The position numbers and the translations under genes were made by a program. The notes beneath the pieces were generated by a model. The model saw only the letters and a list, made by a program, of their open reading frames with translations, was not told where the DNA came from and did no database searches. Below are positions 1-5,959 of a DNA stretch of 6,429 nt, piece after piece; the first letter of the stretch is position 1; the number at the start of each line of letters is the position of its first letter. The stretch is from Modestobacter sp. (lineage in GTDB: Bacteria; Actinomycetota; Actinomycetes; Mycobacteriales; Geodermatophilaceae). The stretch is from the NCBI GenBank assembly GCA_025965775.1, contig JAOPWG010000095.1:1-6429 (forward strand), written 5' to 3'.

Positions 1-1
1 C

Positions 2-358
2 ATGTGGAGCACGATCCCCTACTCGGTGCTCACCGACGACGAGTGGACGTCCGGCGTGGGTCCGATCCGCGGCGGGTCGACGTCGCTGCCGCGAAAGACG
101 GGCAGATACACGACGACGCGGGGCAAGTTGACCCAGGACGAGGTGAACGCGGCGGTTCGCGGCTTCACGGCGGCCACTGTCGCGCCGCACCTGCGCGGCC
201 TCGACGACACGTGGGTCAAGCACCACGCCGAGGACCCGCGGGCCGACGAGCTGTACAAGGCGACCCAGCAGAACTCGATCACGCTGAAGGACGCCGGCGC
301 GGGGCTGCTGCGCGCCGACATCGCGGCCCTGCGGGAGAAGGCCACCCGCAACGCCTGA
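2..358 (+). CDS. Unrecognised protein, C-terminal part (5' end probably outside window)
   Basis: The reading frame is open from the left edge to a TGA at 356-358, giving 118 visible residues. The first ATG is at position 2, but no upstream sequence is available to show a ribosome binding site. The opening residues (WSTIPYSVLTDDEW) look like the inside of a folded domain rather than an N terminus, so the gene probably starts upstream. G or C dominates third codon positions and the composition is ordinary, which supports real coding. The last 70 residues look helical and charged (LTQDEVNAAVRGF; DDTWVKHHAEDP; LRADIAALREKA). I see no membrane segment, signal peptide, Cys cluster or nucleotide-binding motif. 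I do not recognise the family and assign no function. It runs convergently to the dikinase operon and ends 10 bp before a strong hairpin that should terminate its transcript. Confidence 0.7.
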   Translation: MWSTIPYSVLTDDEWTSGVGPIRGGSTSLPRKTGRYTTTRGKLTQDEVNAAVRGFTAATVAPHLRGLDDTWVKHHAEDPRADELYKATQQNSITLKDAGAGLLRADIAALREKATRNA

Positions 359-367
359 TCCGTCCCG

Positions 368-409
368 CTGAGCGGCGTCGGGGAGCTCGCGCTCCCCCAC
401 GCCGCTCAG
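368..409. terminator. Two-tier hairpin, likely bidirectional terminator between convergent genes
   Basis: The outer arms CTGAGCGGCGT (368-378) and ACGCCGCTCAG (399-409) pair perfectly over 11 bp. After a single C-C mismatch the inner arms GGGGAGC (380-386) and GCTCCCC (391-397) pair over 7 bp around a TCGC loop. No T-tract follows on either strand, which is common for actinobacterial terminators. It lies 10 bp after the stop of the left gene and overlaps the stop codon (406-408) of the minus-strand dikinase gene, so it can serve both transcripts. Confidence 0.85.
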
Positions 410-2190
410 TCGTCGGAGCAAGCGGTCGTGAAGAACCGCATCAGCAGGACCAGCTCGGGCTGGGACGGCAGGGCTACGACGGTCGTGACCCCGGCGCGCA
501 GGGCAGCGGCGGCACCGGCCGCGGTGTTCAGCACCGCCCCGCGGGCGACGGTTGCGCCGGCGAGAGTCGCGTCCAGCTCGTCGTCGGCGGGCGGACGCTC
601 AGGGTCGAGCCCGATCCCCGCGGCGTCGAGATCGACGACGTCGGAGCCGGCATCGCCGGTCCGCACGCTGACCGGGGCGGCCTCGCGCACCCAGGCCAGC
701 AGCTGCACGAGGTGCGGGTCGGCGTCCACGGCCACCTCCTCGGTGGGCAGCCGGCCGGCATAGACGCGCCCCGCCGAGGCGTCGACAGTGACCTCCCGCC
801 CCAGCCAGGCCGCGACGGTGCCCTGCCCCACGCCGACCACGCTCGGCCGACCCAGCGCACGAGTGACGACCGCGGCGTGCGACGTCGCACCGCCCAGCTC
901 GGTGACCACCGCTCGGGCGGCGATCATCCCTGCCACGTCCTCGGGACTCGTCGTGGGCCGCACCAGCACCGCGTCACGACCCTCGGCGGCCATCGCGTCG
1001 GCCTCATCCGGATCGGTGACCGCGACGCCGCCGGCCACGCCCGGGCAGGCGGGCTCACCGGTGGCCAGGATCTCCGCGTCGTCGGTGGCGCCGGGTGCGA
1101 GAACCGGTCGCAGCACGCTGGCGACCTGCTCGGGGGTCACGCGGCTCAGCGCCGTCGACGGGGTGATGACCCCCTCCTCCACCAGCTCCACGGCCGTGCG
1201 CACGGCCGCAGCCGGGGAGCGCTTGGCAGCCCGGGTCTGCAGCAGGTAGAGGCGGCCCTGCTCCACGGTGAACTCGACGTCCTGCAGATCACCGTGCTCG
1301 GCCTCGAGCCGCCGGCCGACGTCCACGAGCTGCTCGTGCACCTCGGGCAGGTCGCGCGCCAGATCGGCGAGGCTCTGGACGGCGTGCGTGCCGCTCACGA
1401 CGTCCTCACCCTGACCGCCGGGCAGCCATTCCCCGTACGGCTCGGGCGCCCCGGTGAGCGGGTCCCGGGTGAACAGCACCCCGGTCCCCGACCCCTTCCC
1501 CAGGTTGCCGAAGACCATCGCCTGCACGGTGACGGCGGTGCCGCCCAGGTCGCTGATCCCCCAGTGCTTGCGATAGGCCACGGCGCGGCGCGAGCCCCAG
1601 GACTCGAACACGGCACAGATCGCCCGGCGCAGCTGCACCCAGGGGTCGCCGGGCACGGCCTCGCCGCAGTCCTCCTCGACGGCGGACCGCACCTCTGCGG
1701 CGGAGGCGTCGGGATCCGGCGGGTCGATGTCGGCACCGAGCACGATGCGCCCGAACTGCGCGCAGAACCGGGCGTGCGTGTCGCGGGCGAAGTCCGCATC
1801 GCCGGTGGCCGCAGCGAGCGCCTGCTCGACCTCGTCGGTGATACCGAGGTCCAGGACGGTGTCCATCATGCCGGGCATGCTCACGGCGGCCCCCGAGCGC
1901 ACGGATACCAGCAGCGGGGCAGACGGGTCGCCGAACCGCTTTCCCGTGGCGCGCTCGAGTTCGGCCATACCTTCGCGGACCGCCGCCCAGGCGCCGTCGT
2001 CGAGGCACCGGCCGGCCTGGTGGTACCGCGCGCACTCGGGCACCGGCAGCGCGAACGCGGGCGGGACGGGCAGGCCTGCCCTGCGCATGCGGACGATCCC
2101 CCAGGCCTTGCTGCCGAGCAGGGCCTTGCCCAGCTCCACCGAGCCGTCGAGGACGACCGACCGCGGGCCGGAAACCGCAGTGGCCGTCAC
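406..2190 (-). CDS. ppdK: Pyruvate phosphate dikinase-family PEP-utilising enzyme lacking most of the C-terminal TIM barrel
   Basis: The 594-residue product has the first two domains of pyruvate phosphate dikinase in order. The ATP-grasp domain (about 15-320) shows VSVRSGAAVSMPGMMDTVL (95-113), GSGTGVLFTRDPLTG (233-247), GEWLPGGQGEDVVSGT (253-268) and QDVEFTVEQGRLYLLQTR (303-320). The swivelling phosphohistidine domain (about 375-480) has SPEDVAGM (415-422) and GGATSHAAVV (433-442), with the phosphorylated His expected at 438. A full enzyme has about 870-900 residues and a C-terminal barrel for PEP/pyruvate. Here only a stub is left (about 505-594, including AAGIGLDPER), so catalytic residues of that barrel are missing. 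Mycobacteria also have a short PpdK. ATP-dependent autophosphorylation of His438 is plausible; the final acceptor is unknown. It starts with GTG (2188-2190), overlapping the upstream stop as GTGA behind a strong ribosome site. The protein should be cytosolic. The symbol denotes family only. Confidence 0.93.
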   Translation of the reverse strand: MTATAVSGPRSVVLDGSVELGKALLGSKAWGIVRMRRAGLPVPPAFALPVPECARYHQAGRCLDDGAWAAVREGMAELERATGKRFGDPSAPLLVSVRSGAAVSMPGMMDTVLDLGITDEVEQALAAATGDADFARDTHARFCAQFGRIVLGADIDPPDPDASAAEVRSAVEEDCGEAVPGDPWVQLRRAICAVFESWGSRRAVAYRKHWGISDLGGTAVTVQAMVFGNLGKGSGTGVLFTRDPLTGAPEPYGEWLPGGQGEDVVSGTHAVQSLADLARDLPEVHEQLVDVGRRLEAEHGDLQDVEFTVEQGRLYLLQTRAAKRSPAAAVRTAVELVEEGVITPSTALSRVTPEQVASVLRPVLAPGATDDAEILATGEPACPGVAGGVAVTDPDEADAMAAEGRDAVLVRPTTSPEDVAGMIAARAVVTELGGATSHAAVVTRALGRPSVVGVGQGTVAAWLGREVTVDASAGRVYAGRLPTEEVAVDADPHLVQLLAWVREAAPVSVRTGDAGSDVVDLDAAGIGLDPERPPADDELDATLAGATVARGAVLNTAAGAAAALRAGVTTVVALPSQPELVLLMRFFTTACSDD

Positions 2191-2795
2191 TGCTCCTCCC
2201 GCTTGCGACCGAGCATGCGCAGCAGGTCCTCGTGGAGCTCGAACCAGACCGTGTGGTAGCTGTCGACCCGCACGCCACTGACGAAGTCCGTCTCGCCGGC
2301 CAGCACCTTGTCGTAGGCGCCGTCGAGACGCTCGGCGTACCGCGAGAGCCGCTCCTCGAGCTCCGACAGCCGGGCCAGCACCTTCTCCGCCCGCTCATGG
2401 AGATCGCCCAGCCGGTCGATGACCGAGCGGTCGTAGTCGGCGTCGCTGTGGTCGTTCGGCAGCCGCTCGCCCCGGGCGGGCATCGTCTGCCAGTCGGTGA
2501 ACAGCGCCAGCAGCTCACGGTTGACGCGCTCGAACCGGCCGTAGGCGGCCGAGGCGGCGTCGTCGGATCGCAGGGCTGCGAAGACCTCCGGATAGCGCTC
2601 GTCGAGCCAGGCCCGGCCGGCCGGGGCCACCATGAACTTTCCCTTGGCTCCCGCTGCCCGCCCGGCCGCGACATGCCCTTCCAGGGCCGAGCCGACGGCC
2701 GCCGGGTCGGCACCGAGGATGTCTGCGACGGACTCCGGGGTCCCCGCCTTCTTCACGGCCAGCCCGTGCAGCGCGAGCAGGTCGAGGTCGGTCAT
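2187..2795 (-). CDS. Winged-helix-like protein with helical C-terminal domain, partner of the dikinase
   Basis: The product has 202 residues from the ATG at 2793-2795. In-frame GTG codons at 2804 and 2801 are alternatives adding three or two residues. I prefer the ATG because AGGGTGG stands a short way upstream. Residues 4-66 fit a winged helix: DLLALHGLAVKKAG, then ESVADILGADPAAVGSALE as helix-turn-helix, then a wing-like turn at AKGKFMVAPAG. Residues 85-100 and 122-168 are strongly helical, with a heptad-like stretch (LHERAEKVLARLSELEERL). The C terminus has an aromatic/acidic motif (DSYHTVWFELHEDLLRML, 178-195) that looks like a conserved binding surface. There is no signal peptide or membrane segment. 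It is first in the operon and overlaps the dikinase start. It could be an operon regulator or an adaptor for the shortened dikinase. I know of no characterised homologue, so function is inferred. Confidence 0.85.
   Translation of the reverse strand: MTDLDLLALHGLAVKKAGTPESVADILGADPAAVGSALEGHVAAGRAAGAKGKFMVAPAGRAWLDERYPEVFAALRSDDAASAAYGRFERVNRELLALFTDWQTMPARGERLPNDHSDADYDRSVIDRLGDLHERAEKVLARLSELEERLSRYAERLDGAYDKVLAGETDFVSGVRVDSYHTVWFELHEDLLRMLGRKREEQ
2193..2200 (-). promoter_or_regulatory. Ribosome binding site of the dikinase gene, inside the upstream gene
   Basis: GGGAGGAG read on the minus strand, with GGAGG four bases before the GTG start at 2190. It is made from the last codons of the upstream gene (encoding KREEQ). 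Together with the GTGA stop-start overlap it fixes the GTG start and points to translational coupling of the two proteins. Confidence 0.85.
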
Positions 2796-2828
2796 GCGCA
2801 CCACCCTGTGACTCGGGGCCCGGGAGCC

Positions 2829-2845
2829 CAGACATCCGATGTCTG
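2829..2845. promoter_or_regulatory. Perfect 8+1+8 palindrome, candidate operator of the dikinase operon
   Basis: CAGACATC (2829-2836), a central C (2837), then GATGTCTG (2838-2845) form a perfect inverted repeat. It ends 25 bp upstream of the earliest possible start codon (2804) and 34 bp upstream of the preferred one (2795), where a repressor site would normally lie. The size suits a dimeric winged-helix regulator, so the first protein of the operon could bind it. Nine bases (TCCGATGTC) recur at 2931-2939 as a possible half site. I see no convincing -35/-10 pair. Confidence 0.5.
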
Positions 2846-2905
2846 CTCATCGTCGCAGCGCCTAGAGGCCCCGAACGTGGCGTCGCTCACACTACTTCCC
2901 CAAGT

Positions 2906-2920
2906 GCTCCCCTCGGGAGC
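2906..2920 (-). terminator. Small hairpin after the HAD relic, possible terminator
   Basis: GCTCCC (2906-2911) and GGGAGC (2915-2920) form a 6-bp GC-rich stem with a three-base loop. Read on the minus strand it lies 18 bases past the stop codon of the decayed HAD gene, the usual place for a terminator. There is no T-tract and the stem is short. Confidence 0.35.
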
Positions 2921-2937
2921 CGCTCAGTGGTCCGATG

Positions 2938-3081
2938 TCAGGCGGGTCGCCCGAGACACACGGCGAGTAGCTCCTCACAGCTGCCGACGATCAGCGACGC
3001 GCCCGCGTCCAGCAGCTCCGCGGGCGCCGAGAACCCCTACGCCACCCCGATCGCGGGGGTTCCCGCCGCCACGAAGCAATC
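2938..3081 (-). pseudogene. Decayed C-terminal fragment of a HAD-type phosphatase/hydrolase gene, with internal TAG
   Basis: Read on the minus strand from 3081 the frame gives DCFVAAGTPAIGVA, a TAG stop (3037-3039), GFSAPAELLDAGASLIV, then GSCEELLAVCLGRPA and a TGA (2938-2940). This matches the end of phosphoglycolate-phosphatase-like HAD proteins. There the second Asp of a GDxxxD motif is followed by AAGxPxIGVxWGF, a PAEL helix and an AGAD-like turn. The TAG stands exactly where such proteins have Trp (TGG), so one G-to-A change explains it. Third codon positions are almost all G or C inside the fragment and become mixed just upstream of 3081, so the rest of the gene seems deleted or replaced. 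No start codon or ribosome site serves the fragment. HAD enzymes dephosphorylate small metabolites; this remnant cannot. Confidence 0.75.
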
Positions 3082-3500
3082 TTGAAATCCCGCCGGTACA
3101 GCAGCCGCGATCGATCTCGCCGCCTTCTCCCGTTCGCTTCGCGCGTTATCTCGGCCGGACTCCTCGCGCCCTATACGACGCGACCGCCGCCGGTCGGCTC
3201 CTTGTTCATCCAGGTGATGCCAGAGTGCCGGTGCGCGAGGGACGGCGGTATGTCGGATTGGGGCGCGTCAGGTTCACCCAGGGGGCGTCAGTCCCGGCCA
3301 GGTCCGCCTCAAGCCGTCCGGCCCGAGCGAGCGGCTGCGTCGGCCAGGAGATGACATCAACCACACGACGCACCCTCGGGAGAGGCGGAAGGCCTGCGGA
3401 CGGCGGGCGGCCGTGCCCGAGTGAGGGCGAAGCAAGCTGTGTCACCACTGTGCCCCGGACGGACGAAATCTGACCGGTCTTGAGCGTGTACCGCGGCCCA
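3082..3500. other. Stretch without a supported gene
   Basis: About 420 bp between the HAD relic and the peptidase stop. Long frames are open on both strands, but their third codon positions are mixed, none has a ribosome site, and the translations are rich in Arg, Pro and Ser as expected for GC-rich noncoding DNA. I see no tRNA, no CRISPR-type repeat and no clear terminator for the peptidase gene. CTCGGG and CCCGAG around 3375-3420 could pair only across a long loop. It is probably decayed coding DNA of the same block as the HAD relic. Confidence 0.5.
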
Positions 3501-4538
3501 TCACGCCGCGACGGCGGCGGTGACGACGGCAGCGGCGAACGATGTCCCGTACAGATCCTCCTGGGATCCGTCCGGGCGGGTGAGCACGCCCAGCGGGTCG
3601 GCGGCGTCACCGCCGGTCGCGAACACCGCCTGGTACGGCGGCAGCACCTGCACGTTGTAGCTGGCCGGCTGGCCGGACATGTCCAAGGCTTGGACGATGA
3701 CGCTCCCCGGCAGCTGGGCGGGGTAGCCGAAGCCCTGACCGGTCGTGGTGTTGCCCGCCGCGGCCACCAGCACCGGTAGCTTGGCGCCAGCGGACTGGCA
3801 CACCTGCAGCACCATGTCGAGGCTGCCTCCCAGCACAGTCGGGCAGCCGCCGACCTGCTGCGACGACAGGCTGGCGTTGAGCACGTCGAACTGTCCGCAC
3901 CACAAGGCGTAGGACAGCCCGCACAGCAGCTCGTGACTGGTAGTCCGCGCCGTCGTGATCACCCGCAGGGCGGTCACGGTCACCGCTGGATTGAGGGCCA
4001 GGATGAGCTCCGCGACGGCCGTTCCATGGCCGTCAGTGTCGTCCGCCTTCGTCCAGCGGGCCAGGCCGCCCACGAAGTCGAACATGCTCCCTGGGCGTCC
4101 GCCGTCACCGGTGTCCAGGACGCCCACGCGGGACCCGCCCGCGGTGCCGGGCGTCACGCGCGTGCTGACCTTCGCCAGTGCGCTGTGCGTCAACTGCACG
4201 GAGGGCCGGCCCGCACCTGCCGACCCGCCGTGCGGGCCCGCTCCGGTGAGTCCGAACGTGTGCACCGGTTCCACCACAACGGGGATCCGGTGGGTCACCA
4301 TGTCGACGGCCAGCCGGTTGGCGATGCTGGAGTCCGGCCACTCGTGCCGGATCAGGGCCACGGCGGGGGCGCGGTAGTCGAACTCATGCTCGGTCGGCAG
4401 GTCCGCGAAAGTCGTCTGCTCGGGGCGGGACAGGGCGAACCGGAGGACCGTCGGCAGACGCTCCCACTCTTGCTGCAGAATCTCCAGCCCCTCACCGGAA
4501 CCGGTGACGCTGATCTCGTCCGGAACCACGTCGCACAT
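3501..4538 (-). CDS. Subtilisin-family (S8) serine peptidase, no signal peptide
   Basis: The 345-residue product has the full S8 active site: Asp142 in VGVLDTGD (138-145), His171 in DTDGHGTAVAELIL (167-180), oxyanion-hole Asn263 in VLVAAAGN (256-263) and nucleophile Ser333 in GTSFAAAVVTAAVAA (331-345). It should cleave peptide bonds by the Asp-His-Ser mechanism. Residues 1-115 are a non-catalytic N-terminal region of mixed helix and strand that I do not recognise. It lacks the hydrophobic stretch of a secretion signal, unlike secreted subtilisins and the mycosins of type VII secretion, so it probably works in the cytosol. The protein ends 12 residues after Ser333, partway through the helix that normally follows it. 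The ATG at 4536-4538 is preceded by GGAGAGG at good spacing. It lies 27 bp downstream of the zinc-ribbon membrane protein gene on the same strand, almost certainly in one operon. Family assignment is firm; the substrate is unknown. Confidence 0.92.
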   Translation of the reverse strand: MCDVVPDEISVTGSGEGLEILQQEWERLPTVLRFALSRPEQTTFADLPTEHEFDYRAPAVALIRHEWPDSSIANRLAVDMVTHRIPVVVEPVHTFGLTGAGPHGGSAGAGRPSVQLTHSALAKVSTRVTPGTAGGSRVGVLDTGDGGRPGSMFDFVGGLARWTKADDTDGHGTAVAELILALNPAVTVTALRVITTARTTSHELLCGLSYALWCGQFDVLNASLSSQQVGGCPTVLGGSLDMVLQVCQSAGAKLPVLVAAAGNTTTGQGFGYPAQLPGSVIVQALDMSGQPASYNVQVLPPYQAVFATGGDAADPLGVLTRPDGSQEDLYGTSFAAAVVTAAVAA

Positions 4539-4540
4539 GG

Positions 4541-4547
4541 CCTCTCC
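4541..4547 (-). promoter_or_regulatory. Ribosome binding site of the S8 peptidase gene
   Basis: GGAGAGG on the minus strand, with GGAG five bases before the ATG at 4538. A second GGGAGG lies further upstream (4549-4554). The site supports this start and therefore the absence of a signal peptide. Confidence 0.75.
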
Positions 4548-4565
4548 GCCTCCCAGTAAGTGACC

Positions 4566-5543
4566 TCAACGACCGCAAGCGGCGACCTGATCGACATCGG
4601 TGATCCGGTCCAGCGGAATGGACAGGGACTCTTCCGGCGAGCCGCCCACTCGGAGCTGAAGCGCGCTCTGGTGGACGCCGAGCAGCTCTCCGCAGCCGGT
4701 GAGCGGCATCGTGAGATTGGCGCCTTCGAGGTAGGTCACCCGCAGGGCCGGGTTGGCGGAGGCGGGCCACAGCCACAAGATGCCAACGGCCGCCAGCAGC
4801 GCCGCCAGCGCGCCGGCCGCCAATCCGAGCGCCCAGCGGAGGCGGGCGGCTACCGTCTCGGGCGGGGCGTCAGCTGCTGCTGCTGCTCGGATCACGTCCC
4901 CCTCGTTCCGCGTGGGCATAGTCTTGGGCCAGCCGAAGGCGGCCCGATAGGCGACAACGCTGCTGGCGGTCGCGGCCAGGATCGCTGCGACGGCGAGGCC
5001 GTAGATGGCGGTGCGCGGCCCCAAAGGTAGGGCGACCACCGCCGGGGCGGCGAGCCCGACGGCGCCCACGCCGAGGGCTCCGGTTATCGCGGCGAAGCCG
5101 GGGATCCACTTTTCGGCCAGCAGACGAATGCCGTCCCGAGTGGTCGCGGTGCCCTCATGCACGGTCCTGGCCGCCTCGATCAGGTGCGGTTGGGTGACCG
5201 GCTCGAGGTCGTAGTCAGCGTCCTCGCGGTACCGAGGCTGCGCGACCCACCAGGCGCCGCAGCCGCTAGCGCGGGTCTTTGGGCGGCCGGGATGCCTGTC
5301 GGGGCAGTTGCACACCATCAAGGTCGGCGCGTGGAACAGTTGCCCCGCAGACGCGGCCGACGCGACTACCACGGTCGCAGTTGGTTTGACGGTTGCCCCC
5401 ACCTCGTCGCCGCAACGCGGGCAGGGACCGGCAGCGTGCAGCTCTCCCTTCGCGACGATCTCCTGGGAGATCCACTTCGCGAAGCTGTCCTGCTGGATCT
5501 CGGCGGGCTGCTCGACCCATCGATCCCGGGGCATGCGGCGCAT
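4566..5543 (-). CDS. Membrane protein with N-terminal Cys-rich (zinc-ribbon-like) head and three hydrophobic segments
   Basis: From the ATG at 5541-5543 the product has 325 residues. The soluble head has CPRC (41-44), a CNC pair (78-80) and a GCGAWW motif with Cys95, enough Cys ligands for a zinc site. A helical linker follows (about 112-145). Three hydrophobic segments lie at about 146-174 (ending PAVVALPLG), 179-200 (YGLAVAAILAATASSVVAY) and 238-259 (GLAAGALAALLAAVGILWLW). The final 65 residues look like a small beta-rich domain with two Cys (LQLRVGG; LSIPLDRITDV). With the head inside, three crossings put this tail outside. The start is uncertain: an ATG at 5534 is also possible, and one at 5663 has a good GAGGAG, but third codon positions between 5543 and 5663 are clearly less G/C-biased than after 5543. 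I do not recognise the family. Gene order suggests it anchors, senses for or controls the downstream S8 peptidase. Confidence 0.82.
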   Translation of the reverse strand: MRRMPRDRWVEQPAEIQQDSFAKWISQEIVAKGELHAAGPCPRCGDEVGATVKPTATVVVASAASAGQLFHAPTLMVCNCPDRHPGRPKTRASGCGAWWVAQPRYREDADYDLEPVTQPHLIEAARTVHEGTATTRDGIRLLAEKWIPGFAAITGALGVGAVGLAAPAVVALPLGPRTAIYGLAVAAILAATASSVVAYRAAFGWPKTMPTRNEGDVIRAAAAADAPPETVAARLRWALGLAAGALAALLAAVGILWLWPASANPALRVTYLEGANLTMPLTGCGELLGVHQSALQLRVGGSPEESLSIPLDRITDVDQVAACGR

Positions 5544-5620
5544 TCTGCTGCCGTGCCGCGATGGCGCGGCATTGGTGGGCTCATGTCGGCGGGGTACGTA
5601 GCGGCGAATCACGCGAGTCA

Positions 5621-5923
5621 CTACCCACGGTGAGCCGCCGACACAGGCACGCGGGCTACGCATCCCGCGCTCCTCGATCCGCGGTGGCGTGGGTTGGCCG
5701 ATCTCGACGGCCCCTTCTTGCCGGCCCCCGGGGTGCCGCCGGCCTCCATCTCCCCGATGCGCTCGAGCGCCACGCGCAGGCCGATCGTCTTTAGGATGTG
5801 TCCGGGCTTCACCCGCTGTCCCTGGCCGGCGAGCCGGAGCAGGGTGGGGAAGTCGAAGTTCTTCTCCAGGACAAGCGTCGGGTGGAAGCCGACGAGGTAG
5901 GCCTTCGCCAGGTGCTCGAGCAT
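5621..5923 (-). CDS. Short unrecognised protein or gene fragment next to the IS
   Basis: The frame gives 100 residues from the ATG at 5921-5923. The first 65 have balanced composition and strongly G/C third codon positions, so this is real coding sequence: an opening helix (LEHLAKAYLVGF), then HPTLVLEKNFDFPTLL, AGQGQRVKPGHILKTIGL and RVALERIGEMEAGG. The last 35 residues are Arg/Ser/Gly-rich and probably disordered or read past the original end. I see no catalytic motif, Cys cluster or membrane segment, and I do not recognise the family. No ribosome site precedes the ATG. The frame stays open upstream only to the TGA at 5960-5962, where the IS-linked sequence begins. It may therefore be the 3' part of a gene cut by the insertion. 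Alternatively, a one-base shift near 5920 would join it to an ATG at 5963. Confidence 0.5.
   Translation of the reverse strand: MLEHLAKAYLVGFHPTLVLEKNFDFPTLLRLAGQGQRVKPGHILKTIGLRVALERIGEMEAGGTPGAGKKGPSRSANPRHRGSRSAGCVARVPVSAAHRG
5670..5675 (-). promoter_or_regulatory. Possible ribosome binding site for an upstream alternative start of the membrane protein
   Basis: GAGGAG on the minus strand, six bases before an in-frame ATG at 5663. Using it would add 40 Arg-rich residues to the membrane protein and overlap the end of the upstream frame (5621-5923) by 43 bp. The spacing is ideal, but codon use in the added part is poor. Confidence 0.3.
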
Positions 5924-5959
5924 GACGCCGGACGGTGGCAGTGCTGGCCGGGGGGTCAG

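Noticed and set aside
4..2259. Very long plus-strand frame across the left gene and the dikinase operon
   Set aside because: It is antisense to a well-supported dikinase gene and out of frame with the left gene. Its Gly/Arg/Ala/His-rich translation is typical of GC-rich shadow frames.
2846..2905. Promoter -35/-10 boxes for the dikinase operon
   Set aside because: Weak TTCGGG- and TAGTGT-like hexamers exist on the minus strand, but none form a pair with good spacing and a convincing -10.
2805..3473. Long open frame on the plus strand opposite the winged-helix gene and through the gap, with a stretch (RFARYLGRTPRALYDATAAGR) faintly like a helix-turn-helix
   Set aside because: Third codon positions are mixed, there is no ribosome site, most of the translation is Arg/Pro/Ser-rich, and the resemblance is too loose to call.
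3206..3610. Minus-strand frame overlapping the end of the peptidase gene
   Set aside because: It overlaps the peptidase in another frame, starts without a ribosome site, and has only moderate third-position bias. I see no recognisable domain.
4870..4888. Run of CTG/GCT triplets
   Set aside because: It encodes a short alanine run (RAAAAADAPP) in the loop between two membrane segments. Such runs are common in GC-rich genes and need no special explanation.
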